Source of the DNA: Pseudoxanthomonas sp.
GTDB lineage: Bacteria; Pseudomonadota; Gammaproteobacteria; Xanthomonadales; Xanthomonadaceae
Reading direction: 5' to 3'
DNA length: 64,000 bases
Assembly (NCBI RefSeq): GCF_002863005.1
Contig: NZ_PKDG01000044.1
Location: forward strand, 1 to 64,000
Shown: positions 28,461 to 40,643 of the stretch, piece by piece
Position numbering within the stretch: position 1 is the first letter of the stretch
How the letters are laid out: every line of letters begins with the position of its first letter
Program-made: the position numbers and the translations under genes
The notes under the pieces: generated by a model
The model's database searches: none
Told to the model about the DNA's origin: nothing
What the model saw: the letters and a program-made list of their open reading frames with translations, nothing else

Positions 28461-29024
28461 TCACTCGCCGGCGAGCGCCGCCATGTGCTTGCGGTAGTGG
28501 CGCAGTTCCTCGATCGAATCGCGCACGTCGCTAAGTGCCGTATGGCTGGCCTGCTTGCGCACCCCTTCCAGCACCTGCGGCGCCCAGCGTCGCGCCAGCT
28601 CCTTCAGCGTACTGACGTCCAGGTTGCGGTAGTGGAAGTACTTCTCCAGCCTCGGCATCAGCCGATGCAGGAAGCGGCGGTCTTGGCAGATCGAGTTGCC
28701 GCACATCGGCGAAGCGCCCGCCGGCAGCCACTCGGCCAGGAAGGCCACCGTCTGCGCTTCGGCCTGCCCCAGCGACACGTCGCTTTCCACCACGCGCTTC
28801 CACAGCCCCGACCGGCCATGCTGGTTCCGGTTCCAGTCGTCCATCGCCTCCAGCACGGAGACCGGATGCGCGATCGCGAACTCGGGGCCCTCCGCCAGTA
28901 CGTTCAACTTCGAATCGGTCACCACGGTGGCGATTTCCAGGATGGAATCGCGATCGGTATCCAACCCTGTCATCTCCAGGTCGATCCAGATCAGGCGGTC
29001 ATTGTTCGCGTTGTTCGAGGCCAT
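28461..29024 (-). CDS. orn: Oligoribonuclease
   Basis: 187-aa DEDDh-type 3'-5' exoribonuclease that degrades 2-5 nt RNA and linear dinucleotides. Asp15 and Glu17 (IWIDLEMTG), [11 protein letters not shown] near 111, and the C-terminal [14 protein letters not shown] with His and Asp are visible. Length matches the family. Divergent from the DUF2721 gene. Confidence 0.96.
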   Translation of the reverse strand: MASNNANNDRLIWIDLEMTGLDTDRDSILEIATVVTDSKLNVLAEGPEFAIAHPVSVLEAMDDWNRNQHGRSGLWKRVVESDVSLGQAEAQTVAFLAEWLPAGASPMCGNSICQDRRFLHRLMPRLEKYFHYRNLDVSTLKELARRWAPQVLEGVRKQASHTALSDVRDSIEELRHYRKHMAALAGE

Positions 29025-29124
29025 GCGGGAATCCGTGACGGAGAGAAAGCCCGGGAATCCTCACCGGGGATGCGGCAACACCGCTTCATGTCATCATAAC
29101 GCAGACCACCCCGGCGACCGGCCC

Positions 29125-29589
29125 ATGAATCCCTCCACCGACCATGCCGTGCTCACCGCGATGCTGGCACCGGCATTCTTCCTGACCGCAACGGCATCGC
29201 TGCTGCTGTCGGCGAACAACCGCCTGGCGCGCATCATCGACCGGGCACGCACCCTGTTGCGCGAACTGGCCGACGCGGAAGATGAAGCCGACCGCACGCT
29301 GCTCGAGAAGCGCATCGGACTGCAGCGCCTGCGCAGTCTGATCATCCTGCGCGCGGGCCAGCTGCTCTATGGCGCGATCAGCTGCTTCGTCGGCACCAGT
29401 CTGGCCGTTGCCGTGGACACGTTCACCGGCCATCGGCTCGGCTCGCTGCCCACGTGGCTGGCCGCCCTAGGCGTAGTGGCCATGCTGGCGGCGAGCCTGC
29501 TGCTCGCACGCGAGTCGACACTGGCGGTCACGGCCATCAACGAAGAGATGGACCACCGCAAGGTGAAACGGAAGTTCCCGACACCCTAG
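29125..29589 (+). CDS. DUF2721 membrane protein
   Basis: 154-aa integral membrane protein with three predicted helices (about residues 8-30, 72-95, 108-128). The [17 protein letters not shown] segment near 27-43 is the family signature. Function unknown. Its stop overlaps the convergent tadA stop by 4 bp. Confidence 0.85.
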   Translation: MNPSTDHAVLTAMLAPAFFLTATASLLLSANNRLARIIDRARTLLRELADAEDEADRTLLEKRIGLQRLRSLIILRAGQLLYGAISCFVGTSLAVAVDTFTGHRLGSLPTWLAALGVVAMLAASLLLARESTLAVTAINEEMDHRKVKRKFPTP

Positions 29590-30061
29590 ACGAGCGGTCG
29601 CCCGCGCTTGGCGCGGAAGTAGTTGGTCAGGCGGCGCCCTGCCTCATCGCCCAGCACACCGCCCCGGACCTCGATGCGGTGGTTGTGCCGCGGATCGGCG
29701 ATCAGGTCGAATACGCTGCCGCAAGCGCCGGTCTTGGGGTCGCTGGCGCCGTAGACCACGCGCGCGACCCGGGCGTGCACGAGCGCCATGGCGCACATCG
29801 CGCACGGCTCCAGGGTCACGTAGAGCGTGCTGTCGATCAGCCGATGATTGCCTGTCGCCTTGCCCGCTTCACGCATCGCCACGATCTCGGCATGCGCCGT
29901 CGGATCGTGGTCGAGGATGTTGCGGTTCCAGCCTTCGCCCAGCACCTGGCAATCGGCACCCACCAACACGGCGCCGACAGGGATTTCATCGAACTCGCGC
30001 TCGGCACGGTCCGCCAGGGCGAACGCGTGCCGCATCCAGTGCTCGTCGTCGTGGCCGGCCA

Positions 30062-30062
<1 letters not shown>
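29586..30062 (-). CDS. tadA: tRNA-specific adenosine deaminase
   Basis: 158-aa zinc deaminase that converts A34 to inosine in tRNA-Arg(ACG). Zinc ligands and the proton-shuttle Glu are His57-x-Glu59 (AHAE) and Cys87/Cys90 (PCAMC). The ATG at 30062 overlaps the guaA stop as TGATG; a GTG at 30071 would lie inside guaA. Translationally coupled to guaA. Confidence 0.94.
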
Positions 30063-31627
<1,565 letters not shown>

Positions 31628-31649
31628 GGTGTCCTGCGGCTATAAACGA

Positions 31650-31677
31650 AGAAGGGAAACGCTGGCGTCTCCCTTCT
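31650..31677 (-). other. Hairpin between guaB and guaA
   Basis: An outer 8-bp stem (31650-31657 with 31670-31677) encloses an inner 4-bp stem around a TG loop, with one mismatch between. On the minus strand it is followed by a T-rich stretch, TTCGTTTATAG. It could attenuate or process the guaBA transcript; a strong terminator is not evident. Confidence 0.5.
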
Positions 31678-31687
31678 CTGGCAACGA

Positions 31688-33241
<1,554 letters not shown>

Positions 33242-33255
33242 TCATCCGGGCACCT

Positions 33256-33320
33256 GTGGGAGCGACGTAAGTCGCGATGGGGGAGTCCGGGCACTTCATC
33301 GCGACTTACGTCGCTCCCAC
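33256..33320. repeat. REP-like element: 24-bp perfect inverted repeat
   Basis: Two 24-bp arms (33256-33279 and 33297-33320) are perfect inverted copies around a 17-bp spacer. The arm begins GTGGGAGCGACGTAAGTCGC, the kind of REP-like intergenic sequence dispersed in xanthomonad and pseudomonad genomes. It lies 20 bp downstream of the folD stop and about 110 bp upstream of guaB, where the folded RNA could stabilise or end the folD transcript. Confidence 0.85.
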
Positions 33321-33340
33321 GACCAGCAAAAAGCGGCGGC

Positions 33341-34198
33341 TCAGAGGCCCGCTTCGGCTGCTTCCAGCGTGTTCTGCATCAGCGTGGCGACCGTCATGGG
33401 CCCCACGCCGCCCGGGACCGGGGTGATCCAACTGGCCCGCTGTGCGGCCGCGTCGAAGCCGACATCGCCAACCAGCCGACCGTCTTCCAGTCGGTTGATG
33501 CCCACATCGATCACCACGGCGCCCGGCTTGACCCATTCGCCCGGGATCAGCCCCGGCTTGCCCGCCGCCACGACCAGGATGTCGGCATCGCCGACCCTGG
33601 CCTGCAGCACGTCGCGGGGGGTGAACTTGTGGCAGCTGGTCACGGTGCAGCCGGCGATCAGCAGTTCCAGCGCCATCGGGCGGCCCACATGGTTGCTGAC
33701 GCCGACGATCGTCGCGTTGCGGCCGCGGACCGGCTGGTCGGTGTAGCCAAGCAAGGTGGTGATGCCGCGTGGCGTGCACGGGCGCAGACCGAACTGGCGC
33801 AGCGCCAGGTGGCCCACATTGGCCGGATGGAACCCGTCCACGTCCTTGCGCGGGTCGATGCGCTCGATCAGGCGGCTGGCATCGGGAATCCCCGGCAGCG
33901 GCAGTTGCACCAGGATGCCGTGGATCTTCGGGTCCGTATTCAACTCGTCGATCAATGCCAGCAACTGGGCCTCGGAGGTACCTTCCGGCATGTCGTAGTC
34001 GTAGGCGGCAATGCCGACCTTTTCAGCGGCGCGACGCTTGTTTCGCACATAGACCGTGGAGGCAGGATCGCCGCCGACCAGCACCACCGCCAGGCCAGGC
34101 CGACCCTGCCCTGCGGCAACGCGTGCGTCGACCCTGACCTTCAACTGGTCCAACAGGTTCTCGGCGATGCGGCGGCCATCGAGGATTCGGGCAATCAT
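33341..34198 (-). CDS. folD: Methylenetetrahydrofolate dehydrogenase/cyclohydrolase
   Basis: 285-aa bifunctional folate enzyme giving 10-formyl-THF for purine synthesis. Catalytic Lys54 is in TVYVRNK and the C-terminal PGGVGPMT signature is present near residue 259; GVSNHVGRP is the NADP site. It precedes guaB on the same strand, separated by the REP-like repeat and the guaB promoter. Confidence 0.97.
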   Translation of the reverse strand: MIARILDGRRIAENLLDQLKVRVDARVAAGQGRPGLAVVLVGGDPASTVYVRNKRRAAEKVGIAAYDYDMPEGTSEAQLLALIDELNTDPKIHGILVQLPLPGIPDASRLIERIDPRKDVDGFHPANVGHLALRQFGLRPCTPRGITTLLGYTDQPVRGRNATIVGVSNHVGRPMALELLIAGCTVTSCHKFTPRDVLQARVGDADILVVAAGKPGLIPGEWVKPGAVVIDVGINRLEDGRLVGDVGFDAAAQRASWITPVPGGVGPMTVATLMQNTLEAAEAGL

Positions 34199-34268
34199 GG
34201 AGGGGCGCAGTGTAGAGTCGGCGCGTATTGTCCCCGATTAACCCGCCCGAACGCGACCCACGGACACC

Positions 34269-34565
34269 ATGACCGATACCACTGCCCTAGACGCCGCCGC
34301 CTTCCGCCGCCTGCTGCAGCACCTCAACCAGGATCGCCCGGAGGTGCAGAACATCGACCTGATGATCCTGGCCGGCTTCTGCCGCAACTGCCTGGCCGAC
34401 TGGTACCGCGAAGCGGCAGCAGAGGCCGGGGTCGCGATGGACAAGGAGCAGGCGCGCGAACGCGTCTATGGCATGCCGTTCGCGGACTGGAAGGCCCTGC
34501 ACCATCGCGATGCCACGCCCGAGCAGCTGGCCGCCTTCAAGGCGGCGCAGGAACGGCATGGCTGA
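34269..34565 (+). CDS. DUF1244 family protein
   Basis: 98-aa small soluble protein. FCRNCLADWYREAA with two cysteines near residues 38-41 and YGMPFADWKALHHRDAT near 67-83 are the family signature. Biochemical function unknown. It is divergent from folD and its end overlaps the hydrolase start by 8 bp, so the two are coupled. Confidence 0.88.
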   Translation: MTDTTALDAAAFRRLLQHLNQDRPEVQNIDLMILAGFCRNCLADWYREAAAEAGVAMDKEQARERVYGMPFADWKALHHRDATPEQLAAFKAAQERHG

Positions 34566-35352
34566 CCGCGCACGGCGCGTGCTGGCGTGGTTCGTGGTGC
34601 TGGCGCTCGTGGCCTACTTCGGGCTGTGCGCCCTGCTCTACCTGCAGCAGCACCGCCTGATCTATTACCCCCAGTTCACCCAGACCGATCGGGCGCGGAC
34701 GACCTTCTCGCTCGCGCGGCCGGATGCGGTGTTGCGGGGCGGGGTCGCAACGCCCGGTCGCGCCGATGCCGTGCTGTATTTCGGCGGCAATGCGGAGCGT
34801 GTCGAAGCCAACCGCGAACCCTTCGCGCACTGGCTGCCGTCGCACTCGGTGTATCTGCTGGCCTACCGCGGGTATGGCGCGAGCGACGGGGAGCCATCGG
34901 AAGCCGTGCTGTTCGCCGATGCCCTCGCCCTGTACGACGATGTGGCACGCCGGCATCCCGGCGGCAGGATCGCCGTCGTGGGGCGCAGCCTCGGTAGCGG
35001 TGTGGCGACCTACGTGGCCTCGCAGCGCGATGTGGCGGCGCTGGTGCTGGTGACGCCGTTCGACAGTCTGGCGGCGGTCGCCCAGTCGCACTATCCGGTG
35101 TTTCCGGTCCGATGGCTGCTCACCGACCGCTACGACTCGGCCGCGCGGCTGCCCGGCTACCGCGGTCCCTTGCTGGTGCTTCGCGCCGGTCGCGATGCCG
35201 TCGTGCCGCCGCCGCACACCGACCGGCTGCTGACCACCTACGGAGGACAGGCACAGATCGTGGACTTCCCGCGCGCCAGCCACGACGACCTGTCGGCGGA
35301 CGCGGCCTACTGGCCGGCGATCCGCAACTTCCTGCAGCGCGACGCCGACTAG
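34558..35352 (+). CDS. Membrane-anchored alpha/beta hydrolase
   Basis: 264-aa hydrolase with one N-terminal membrane helix (about residues 9-28). The nucleophile elbow is GRSLGSG near 143, followed by the Asp in LRAGRDAVVPP and the His in RASHDDL. It resembles the YfhR/BEM46-like group, whose substrates are not established. Coupled to the DUF1244 gene and convergent with the antiporter, 6 bp away. Confidence 0.88.
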   Translation: MADRARRVLAWFVVLALVAYFGLCALLYLQQHRLIYYPQFTQTDRARTTFSLARPDAVLRGGVATPGRADAVLYFGGNAERVEANREPFAHWLPSHSVYLLAYRGYGASDGEPSEAVLFADALALYDDVARRHPGGRIAVVGRSLGSGVATYVASQRDVAALVLVTPFDSLAAVAQSHYPVFPVRWLLTDRYDSAARLPGYRGPLLVLRAGRDAVVPPPHTDRLLTTYGGQAQIVDFPRASHDDLSADAAYWPAIRNFLQRDAD

Positions 35353-35358
35353 CGCCGG

Positions 35359-37203
35359 CTACTCCTCTTCTTCTTCCTCGCCGATAATTTCGGCGGCTTC
35401 CTCGTTGAGGGCCTTCGCTTCACGCTTGGGCTTGGTGAACGGCGTCGGTGTGGGTTTGGTGTGCTTCGCATTGCCATACAGCGCCGGGATGCCGGATCGC
35501 AGGTCGCCACCGGCGATCTCGAGCTCCAGGCGCTCGGCGTCGCGTCGACGGATCTCCAGGGCAATGGCATCGGCATCCTCGCGCGCGATGCCGACGCTCA
35601 TCAGCGCCGCCTTGCCGAACTCCACCGCGGACTCGAACGTTTCGCGGATCTGGTAGTCGACGCCTGCGCCGATCAGCGCCAGCGAATGCTCGCGGTCGAA
35701 CGAGCGCACCAGCACCTGGGCCTGCGGGAACTCGTGCTTGACCAGTTCCACGATGCGGCTCGCGGCGTCCTTGTCGTCGATGCAGATGGCGATGGACTGC
35801 GCCGTCTGCGCACCGCAGGCACGCAGCACGTCGAGCCGCGTGCCGTCGCCGTAGTAGATCTTGAAGCCGAACTCCTCGGCGCTGCGGATCATCTCGATGT
35901 CGGTATCGATGATGGTCACGTCCACGTCGCGCGCCAGCAGCGACTGGCTCATCACCTGGCCGAAGCGCCCGAAGCCGATGATCAGCACGCTGCCGCTCAG
36001 GCCCTTGGCCTCTTCGATCCCCTCCATCGACGGGGCATCGGGATGAGTGAAGCGGCGCAGCAGCAGCACGAACAATGGCGTGAGCGCCATCGAAAGCACG
36101 ACGATGGCGGTCAGGTTCGCATTGACGGTGGCATCGATGATCCCTGCCGAGGCCGCGGCGGCGAACAGCACGAACGCGAACTCGCCGCCCTGCGCCATCA
36201 GTACCGCGCGGTCCAGCGCCTCGGCGTGCGGACTGCGCGTCACCCGGGCGACGACGTAGATGCAGGCCGCCTTGACCGCCATCATCGCCAGCACCGCGCC
36301 GACGATCAGCGGCCAGTTGCTCGCCACCACGCCGAGGTCCAGCGCCATGCCGACGCCGAGGAAGAACAGACCCAGCAGGATGCCGCGGAAGGGCTCGATA
36401 TCGGCTTCGATCTGGTGGCGGAACGTCGATTCGGACAACAGAACGCCGGCGAGGAAGGCGCCCATCGCCATCGACAGGCCACCCAACTGCATCAGCAGCG
36501 CGGCGCCCAGCACGACCAGCAGCGCGGCTGCGGTCATCACCTCGCGCGCCTTGGCGGCGGCGAGGATGCGGAAGAACGGATTCAGCAGCCAGATGCCGGC
36601 GGCGATCAGACCGCCGAGCGACGCAGCCGCGATGCCGATCGACACCCAGCGGGAACCCTCCTCCGGCTGCGCCACCTGCGGCGACATGAAGGCGACCAGC
36701 ACCAGCAGCGGCACGATCAGCAGGTCCTCGAACAGCAGTATCGAGACGACCTTCTGCCCATTCGGCAGCGCGACATCCCCTCGCTCGGCGAGCAACTGCA
36801 TCACCACCGCCGTGGAGGTCAGCACGAAGCCCATGCCGCCGATGAAGGACACCGGCAGCGAATAACCGAAGACCAGGCCCACCCCCGTCAGCGACAGCGT
36901 GCATACCGCGATCTGCAGTGCTCCCAGGCCGAAGATCTGCTTGCGCAGGCTCCACAGGTGGCTCGGCCGCATTTCCAGGCCGATCACGAACAGGAACATC
37001 ACCACGCCGAGTTCGGCGACGTGCAGAATGGATTGGGGGTCGGAGAACCACTTCAGGCCGAACGGGCCGATCGCCAGCCCGGCGGCCAGGTAACCGAGCA
37101 CCGAGCCGAGGCCCAGTCGCCGGAAGATAGGCACCGCGACGACGGCGGCACCCAGCAGGGCGACGACACTGACCAGCTGGCTTGCACCGGATTCTGCGCT
37201 CAT
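35359..37203 (-). CDS. CPA2-family K+/H+ antiporter with RCK domain (KefB/YbaL-like)
   Basis: 614-aa inner-membrane transporter. About 12 helices occupy residues 8-385. A cytoplasmic TrkA-N/RCK domain follows at about 405-520, with the Rossmann motif IGFGRFGQ and acidic IDTDIEM. The C-terminus is a charged tail ending in a run of glutamates (IIGEEEEEE). Expected to move K+ or another monovalent cation against protons, gated by nucleotide or glutathione adducts. Exact type (KefB, KefC or YbaL) not resolved. Confidence 0.9.
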   Translation of the reverse strand: MSAESGASQLVSVVALLGAAVVAVPIFRRLGLGSVLGYLAAGLAIGPFGLKWFSDPQSILHVAELGVVMFLFVIGLEMRPSHLWSLRKQIFGLGALQIAVCTLSLTGVGLVFGYSLPVSFIGGMGFVLTSTAVVMQLLAERGDVALPNGQKVVSILLFEDLLIVPLLVLVAFMSPQVAQPEEGSRWVSIGIAAASLGGLIAAGIWLLNPFFRILAAAKAREVMTAAALLVVLGAALLMQLGGLSMAMGAFLAGVLLSESTFRHQIEADIEPFRGILLGLFFLGVGMALDLGVVASNWPLIVGAVLAMMAVKAACIYVVARVTRSPHAEALDRAVLMAQGGEFAFVLFAAAASAGIIDATVNANLTAIVVLSMALTPLFVLLLRRFTHPDAPSMEGIEEAKGLSGSVLIIGFGRFGQVMSQSLLARDVDVTIIDTDIEMIRSAEEFGFKIYYGDGTRLDVLRACGAQTAQSIAICIDDKDAASRIVELVKHEFPQAQVLVRSFDREHSLALIGAGVDYQIRETFESAVEFGKAALMSVGIAREDADAIALEIRRRDAERLELEIAGGDLRSGIPALYGNAKHTKPTPTPFTKPKREAKALNEEAAEIIGEEEEEE

Positions 37204-37243
37204 CCGGGGAGTCTACCGGAGGACTCCCGGCCCGCGTCTTCCG

Positions 37244-38428
37244 TCAGGAATCCGAACGCCGCGTCGCCGCGGCGTCCTGCCGCCGGTGGTAGGCCACCCA
37301 CATCGTCACCAGCACCATCACCGCCGTGGTGAGTGCGCCTGCGGTCAGCAGGTTGAGGCGCGGCAGCAGCGACCACAGCGCCAGCAATGCTCCCATCCCG
37401 AGGGCATGCGGCCACGGAAAGCGTCCGTGGACGACGCGCGAGAACCACGCATTGGCCAGCAGGTAAACCAGCGGACCGGCAACCACGACGGCGGCGTACC
37501 GGGCCTTCACCGGCTCCAGCGGATGCGCCACCACCACGTCATCCGCCACTGCGCACACGATGACGCCGGCGATCAGCACCACATGGACGTAGTGGAAGTA
37601 GGCACCCAGCCGGCCCGGGTCGTCCGAATGCTCGATTACGTGTGCGGCGTCGCCGCTTGAGGTGTCGAAGTACATCCACCACATGGCGACGCAACCGATG
37701 AACGACACCAGGAATGCGATCCACACTGCCAGTCCGGGATGGGCCGCATGGCCAAAGGATGCGCCCGTCGCCAGTACCGATTCGCCCAGCGCGATGATGA
37801 CGAACAACTGGCAGCGTTCCGCCAGATGGCCGCCATCGATGGTCCAGTCCGACGTCTGCGAGCGTCCGAGGCCCGGTACCGGAAAACCCGCCATCGGCGA
37901 GAGGTACTCGCAGCCCACCGCCAGCAACCACAGCACCAGGCGAGAAGATCCCTCGTTCACACCACCGGCGATCCACAGCGCGGCGGACACCAGCAACCAG
38001 CACAGCATGCGCAGGAAATTGGGCGTCAATGCATGCCCAGGACCCAGGCTGTACAGCACGAACAGGGTGCGCCCCACCTGGATGGCGGCGAAACTGCAGG
38101 CGAAAAGCAGCCCCCGCTCGCCAAAAGCGTCCGGGATGGCGGCGGACACCAGCAGGGCCAGCGCCATCAGCACCATCAGCATGGTGCGGATGACCAGATG
38201 CTCGGGATTGAACCAGTTGGTGACCCACGCGGTGTACTGCCACCCCAACCAGACCGCGAACCACAGTGTCGCTGTCTGCAGGACGCCGGGCCACGACAGG
38301 TGCTCCAGCAGGTAGTGGGACAGCTGGGTGATGGCGAACACGTAGACCAGGTCGAAGAACAGTTCAACGCTGGCCACGCGTGCGGGTTGCCCGAGCGTGC
38401 GGAGCAACGGGTGCTGCGAGGTGTTCAA
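37244..38428 (-). CDS. Low-temperature-requirement protein A (LtrA) family
   Basis: 394-aa membrane protein with about 11 predicted helices. Family hallmarks are VELFFDLVYVFAITQLSHYLLEHL near residue 20 and ERCQLFVIIALGESVLATGA near 205. Function unresolved; the name comes from a Listeria growth phenotype. Translation appears to begin at a TTG at 38428 preceded by GGGAG at 8 bp. Confidence 0.88.
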   Translation of the reverse strand: MNTSQHPLLRTLGQPARVASVELFFDLVYVFAITQLSHYLLEHLSWPGVLQTATLWFAVWLGWQYTAWVTNWFNPEHLVIRTMLMVLMALALLVSAAIPDAFGERGLLFACSFAAIQVGRTLFVLYSLGPGHALTPNFLRMLCWLLVSAALWIAGGVNEGSSRLVLWLLAVGCEYLSPMAGFPVPGLGRSQTSDWTIDGGHLAERCQLFVIIALGESVLATGASFGHAAHPGLAVWIAFLVSFIGCVAMWWMYFDTSSGDAAHVIEHSDDPGRLGAYFHYVHVVLIAGVIVCAVADDVVVAHPLEPVKARYAAVVVAGPLVYLLANAWFSRVVHGRFPWPHALGMGALLALWSLLPRLNLLTAGALTTAVMVLVTMWVAYHRRQDAAATRRSDS

Positions 38429-38455
38429 GCAGTCGACTCCCGGCGGGGGGAAGAT

Positions 38456-38707
38456 TCAGTGCTTCGTGGCCTTCCACGCCAGCCACGCTCCCGTCGCCAC
38501 CGGAACCGCGTAGATCAAGGCCTGGATGGGTAGCTCTTCCTGCAGCGAATAGCCGTGCGACATGCCGGTGCGCAGGTTCCACAGGACGGCGACGAGCCAG
38601 CCGACGCTGAAGACCGCCGCGACGGAGCGTCGCTTGGCCGGCGTTGCCAGCCACATCGCGATACCCACCAGCAGCAGACCGGCGAGGATGAAGATCAGGG
38701 TGCGCAT
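38456..38707 (-). CDS. Small inner-membrane protein
   Basis: 83-aa hydrophobic protein with two or three helices (about residues 2-17, 25-40, 58-75). No named family recognised. The ATG at 38707 begins MRTLIFILAGLL. It lies 27 bp upstream of the LtrA gene on the same strand and may be co-transcribed with it. Confidence 0.7.
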   Translation of the reverse strand: MRTLIFILAGLLLVGIAMWLATPAKRRSVAAVFSVGWLVAVLWNLRTGMSHGYSLQEELPIQALIYAVPVATGAWLAWKATKH

Positions 38708-38806
38708 CGATAAGGTCCTGTGCGGTGGCCGAGGGCCCGCTCCTACGTCAACGGAGGGGCGGACCCTCGGCATGGGCGGGCGGTACGGGACCACCCGCCG
38801 CAGGGG

Positions 38807-39580
38807 TCACTTGGTGGTGTACCCGCCATTGATGAGCAGCGTCTGGCCCGTGATCCACCAGCCGTCGCTGACCAGGTGGCGGATGAAGGGCACGACATCC
38901 TCGATGTCGGTCAGGCCGGTCTTGCTGAAGGGCGACAGCGCGGCCGCCGACTTGTGGTACGCGACGGCGTCGGCGCCTTCTGCCGGATAGAAGAACGAGG
39001 TGTCCATCGGACCAGGGCCGATCGCAGTCACCGATATGCCGCGCGCGCCGAACTCCTTCGCTGCCGCACGCGTGAAGTGCTCGACCGGTGCCTTCGTGCC
39101 CGCGTAGGAGGAATAGAACGGTGTGAACGCTCCGAGCAACGACGTCACCAGCGTGACCACCTTGCCGTTGTCGTTGACATGTCTGCCAGCCTCTTTCAGG
39201 AAGAAGAACGCCGCTTTCGCGTTGACCGCCGACATTGCGTCGTACTCGGCTTCCGAGATGTCGGTGATCGGCTTCTTCAATACCTTGCCGACCGTATTGA
39301 TGGCGATGTCCGGCCTGCCCACCATCGCGATGGCGTCGGCGAACAGGCGCTCGACGCCGCCCGCCGTGGTCAGATCGCCCTGGATCGCGACGCCGCGGGC
39401 GCCGGCATCGCGGACCGCGGCGATGGTCCTCTCGGCGTCGGCATGGGTCGCGTCGCTGTTGTAGTGGATCGCAACGGCGGCAGCGCCTTGCTGCGCGAGG
39501 TCACGGGCGATCAGGCCGCCGAGATTCTTGGCGCCTCCGGCGATCAGGGCGACCTTGCCCCGGATGGAATGATCAGTCAT
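38807..39580 (-). CDS. Short-chain dehydrogenase/reductase
   Basis: 257-aa NAD(P)-dependent SDR. The cofactor loop is AGGAKNLGG near residue 14 and the catalytic YSSYAGTKA (Y-x3-K) is near 158. AGGAG is 8 bp before the ATG at 39580. Substrate unknown. It is divergent from an AraC-family regulator 112 bp away, which is probably its regulator. Confidence 0.9.
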   Translation of the reverse strand: MTDHSIRGKVALIAGGAKNLGGLIARDLAQQGAAAVAIHYNSDATHADAERTIAAVRDAGARGVAIQGDLTTAGGVERLFADAIAMVGRPDIAINTVGKVLKKPITDISEAEYDAMSAVNAKAAFFFLKEAGRHVNDNGKVVTLVTSLLGAFTPFYSSYAGTKAPVEHFTRAAAKEFGARGISVTAIGPGPMDTSFFYPAEGADAVAYHKSAAALSPFSKTGLTDIEDVVPFIRHLVSDGWWITGQTLLINGGYTTK

Positions 39581-39692
39581 GGAAATGCTCCTGGCTTGGG
39601 ACGGACCTTCGCGGCGATGCCCATCGACAGGGTGGGCAAGAGCGGCGAGGCGCGCCTAAGATGAGGTGAACGCATTCCGGCGGGCTTTCACG

Positions 39693-40643
39693 ATGTCCCC
39701 TGCGCTATCAAATTCTCCGGCCTCGACTCACATTAGTGACGCGCACGATGCCCCCGCGACCGCCACCGATCCGGAACCCGGCCAGACGCCGCAGTACCGC
39801 GTGCTGGCGCAAGCGCACTGGCCGGGCGTGGAAGTGCTGCTGTGCAAGGAAGACATACGCCAACGCACGCTCTGGTCCATCGACGAGCCGCGTCACACCG
39901 TCATCGTCCATCTCGGCGGAACCATGCGCGAACTCGATACCGAGATCGAAGGGGTCGGCGCCACCCACATGCCTCCCTCGCCGGGCGACATCTGGCTGGT
40001 GCCTGCCGGAAAGCGCTATGCCAGCCAGGCATCCGGTCAGATCATCACGTACGCGGAGCTGCGCGTTTCGCCCACCGCCGAGGTGGACATGGGGACCGAT
40101 CGCCGCGCCGCGATCGAGGGCCTGATGCCGCGACTCGGCCATCGCGATGAATTCCTGCACTACAGCGTCGCTCGCCTCGTACGGCTCAGCCAGCAGGGCG
40201 ACGACCTGTCGGCGATGATGGCCGAGCGTCTGCAGCTGCTGCTGCGACAGCACCTCTACGACGCCTACCGGTTGCCGGCCACGCCGGTCACTTCGCCCGT
40301 CGTTCTGTCGCCGCCCGTTGCACGGCGACTCAGCGACCACATCGAAACCGTCCTCGGTGAACGCATCGCACTGTCCACGCTCGCGGCACTCGCCGGCATG
40401 AGCGTGCACCAGTTGCTCATCGCTTTCCGCCGCACGTTCGGCACCACGCCGGCGCAATACATCCTGGCGCAGCGGTTGCGCCGCGCACGCTGGTACCTGC
40501 TCAACCGGAACGATGACATCACCGCCATCGCCCTCGCGTGCGGCTTCGCCAGCCACAGCCACCTGAGCGCCTCGTTCAAGCGCGACGCGGGCATCACGCC
40601 CCGCCAGTTCCGCGATGGCCTGCGGATGCGCCCGCTGGACTGA
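39693..40643 (+). CDS. AraC-family transcriptional regulator
   Basis: 316-aa regulator with an N-terminal sensing domain (about residues 30-200) and a C-terminal double helix-turn-helix (about 220-310) ending in CGFASHSHLSASFKRDAGITPRQF, the AraC signature. A GTG at 39666 would add nine residues; neither start has a strong RBS. It is divergent from the SDR gene, a common regulator-target layout. Its stop abuts the convergent moeB stop directly. Confidence 0.9.
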   Translation: MSPALSNSPASTHISDAHDAPATATDPEPGQTPQYRVLAQAHWPGVEVLLCKEDIRQRTLWSIDEPRHTVIVHLGGTMRELDTEIEGVGATHMPPSPGDIWLVPAGKRYASQASGQIITYAELRVSPTAEVDMGTDRRAAIEGLMPRLGHRDEFLHYSVARLVRLSQQGDDLSAMMAERLQLLLRQHLYDAYRLPATPVTSPVVLSPPVARRLSDHIETVLGERIALSTLAALAGMSVHQLLIAFRRTFGTTPAQYILAQRLRRARWYLLNRNDDITAIALACGFASHSHLSASFKRDAGITPRQFRDGLRMRPLD

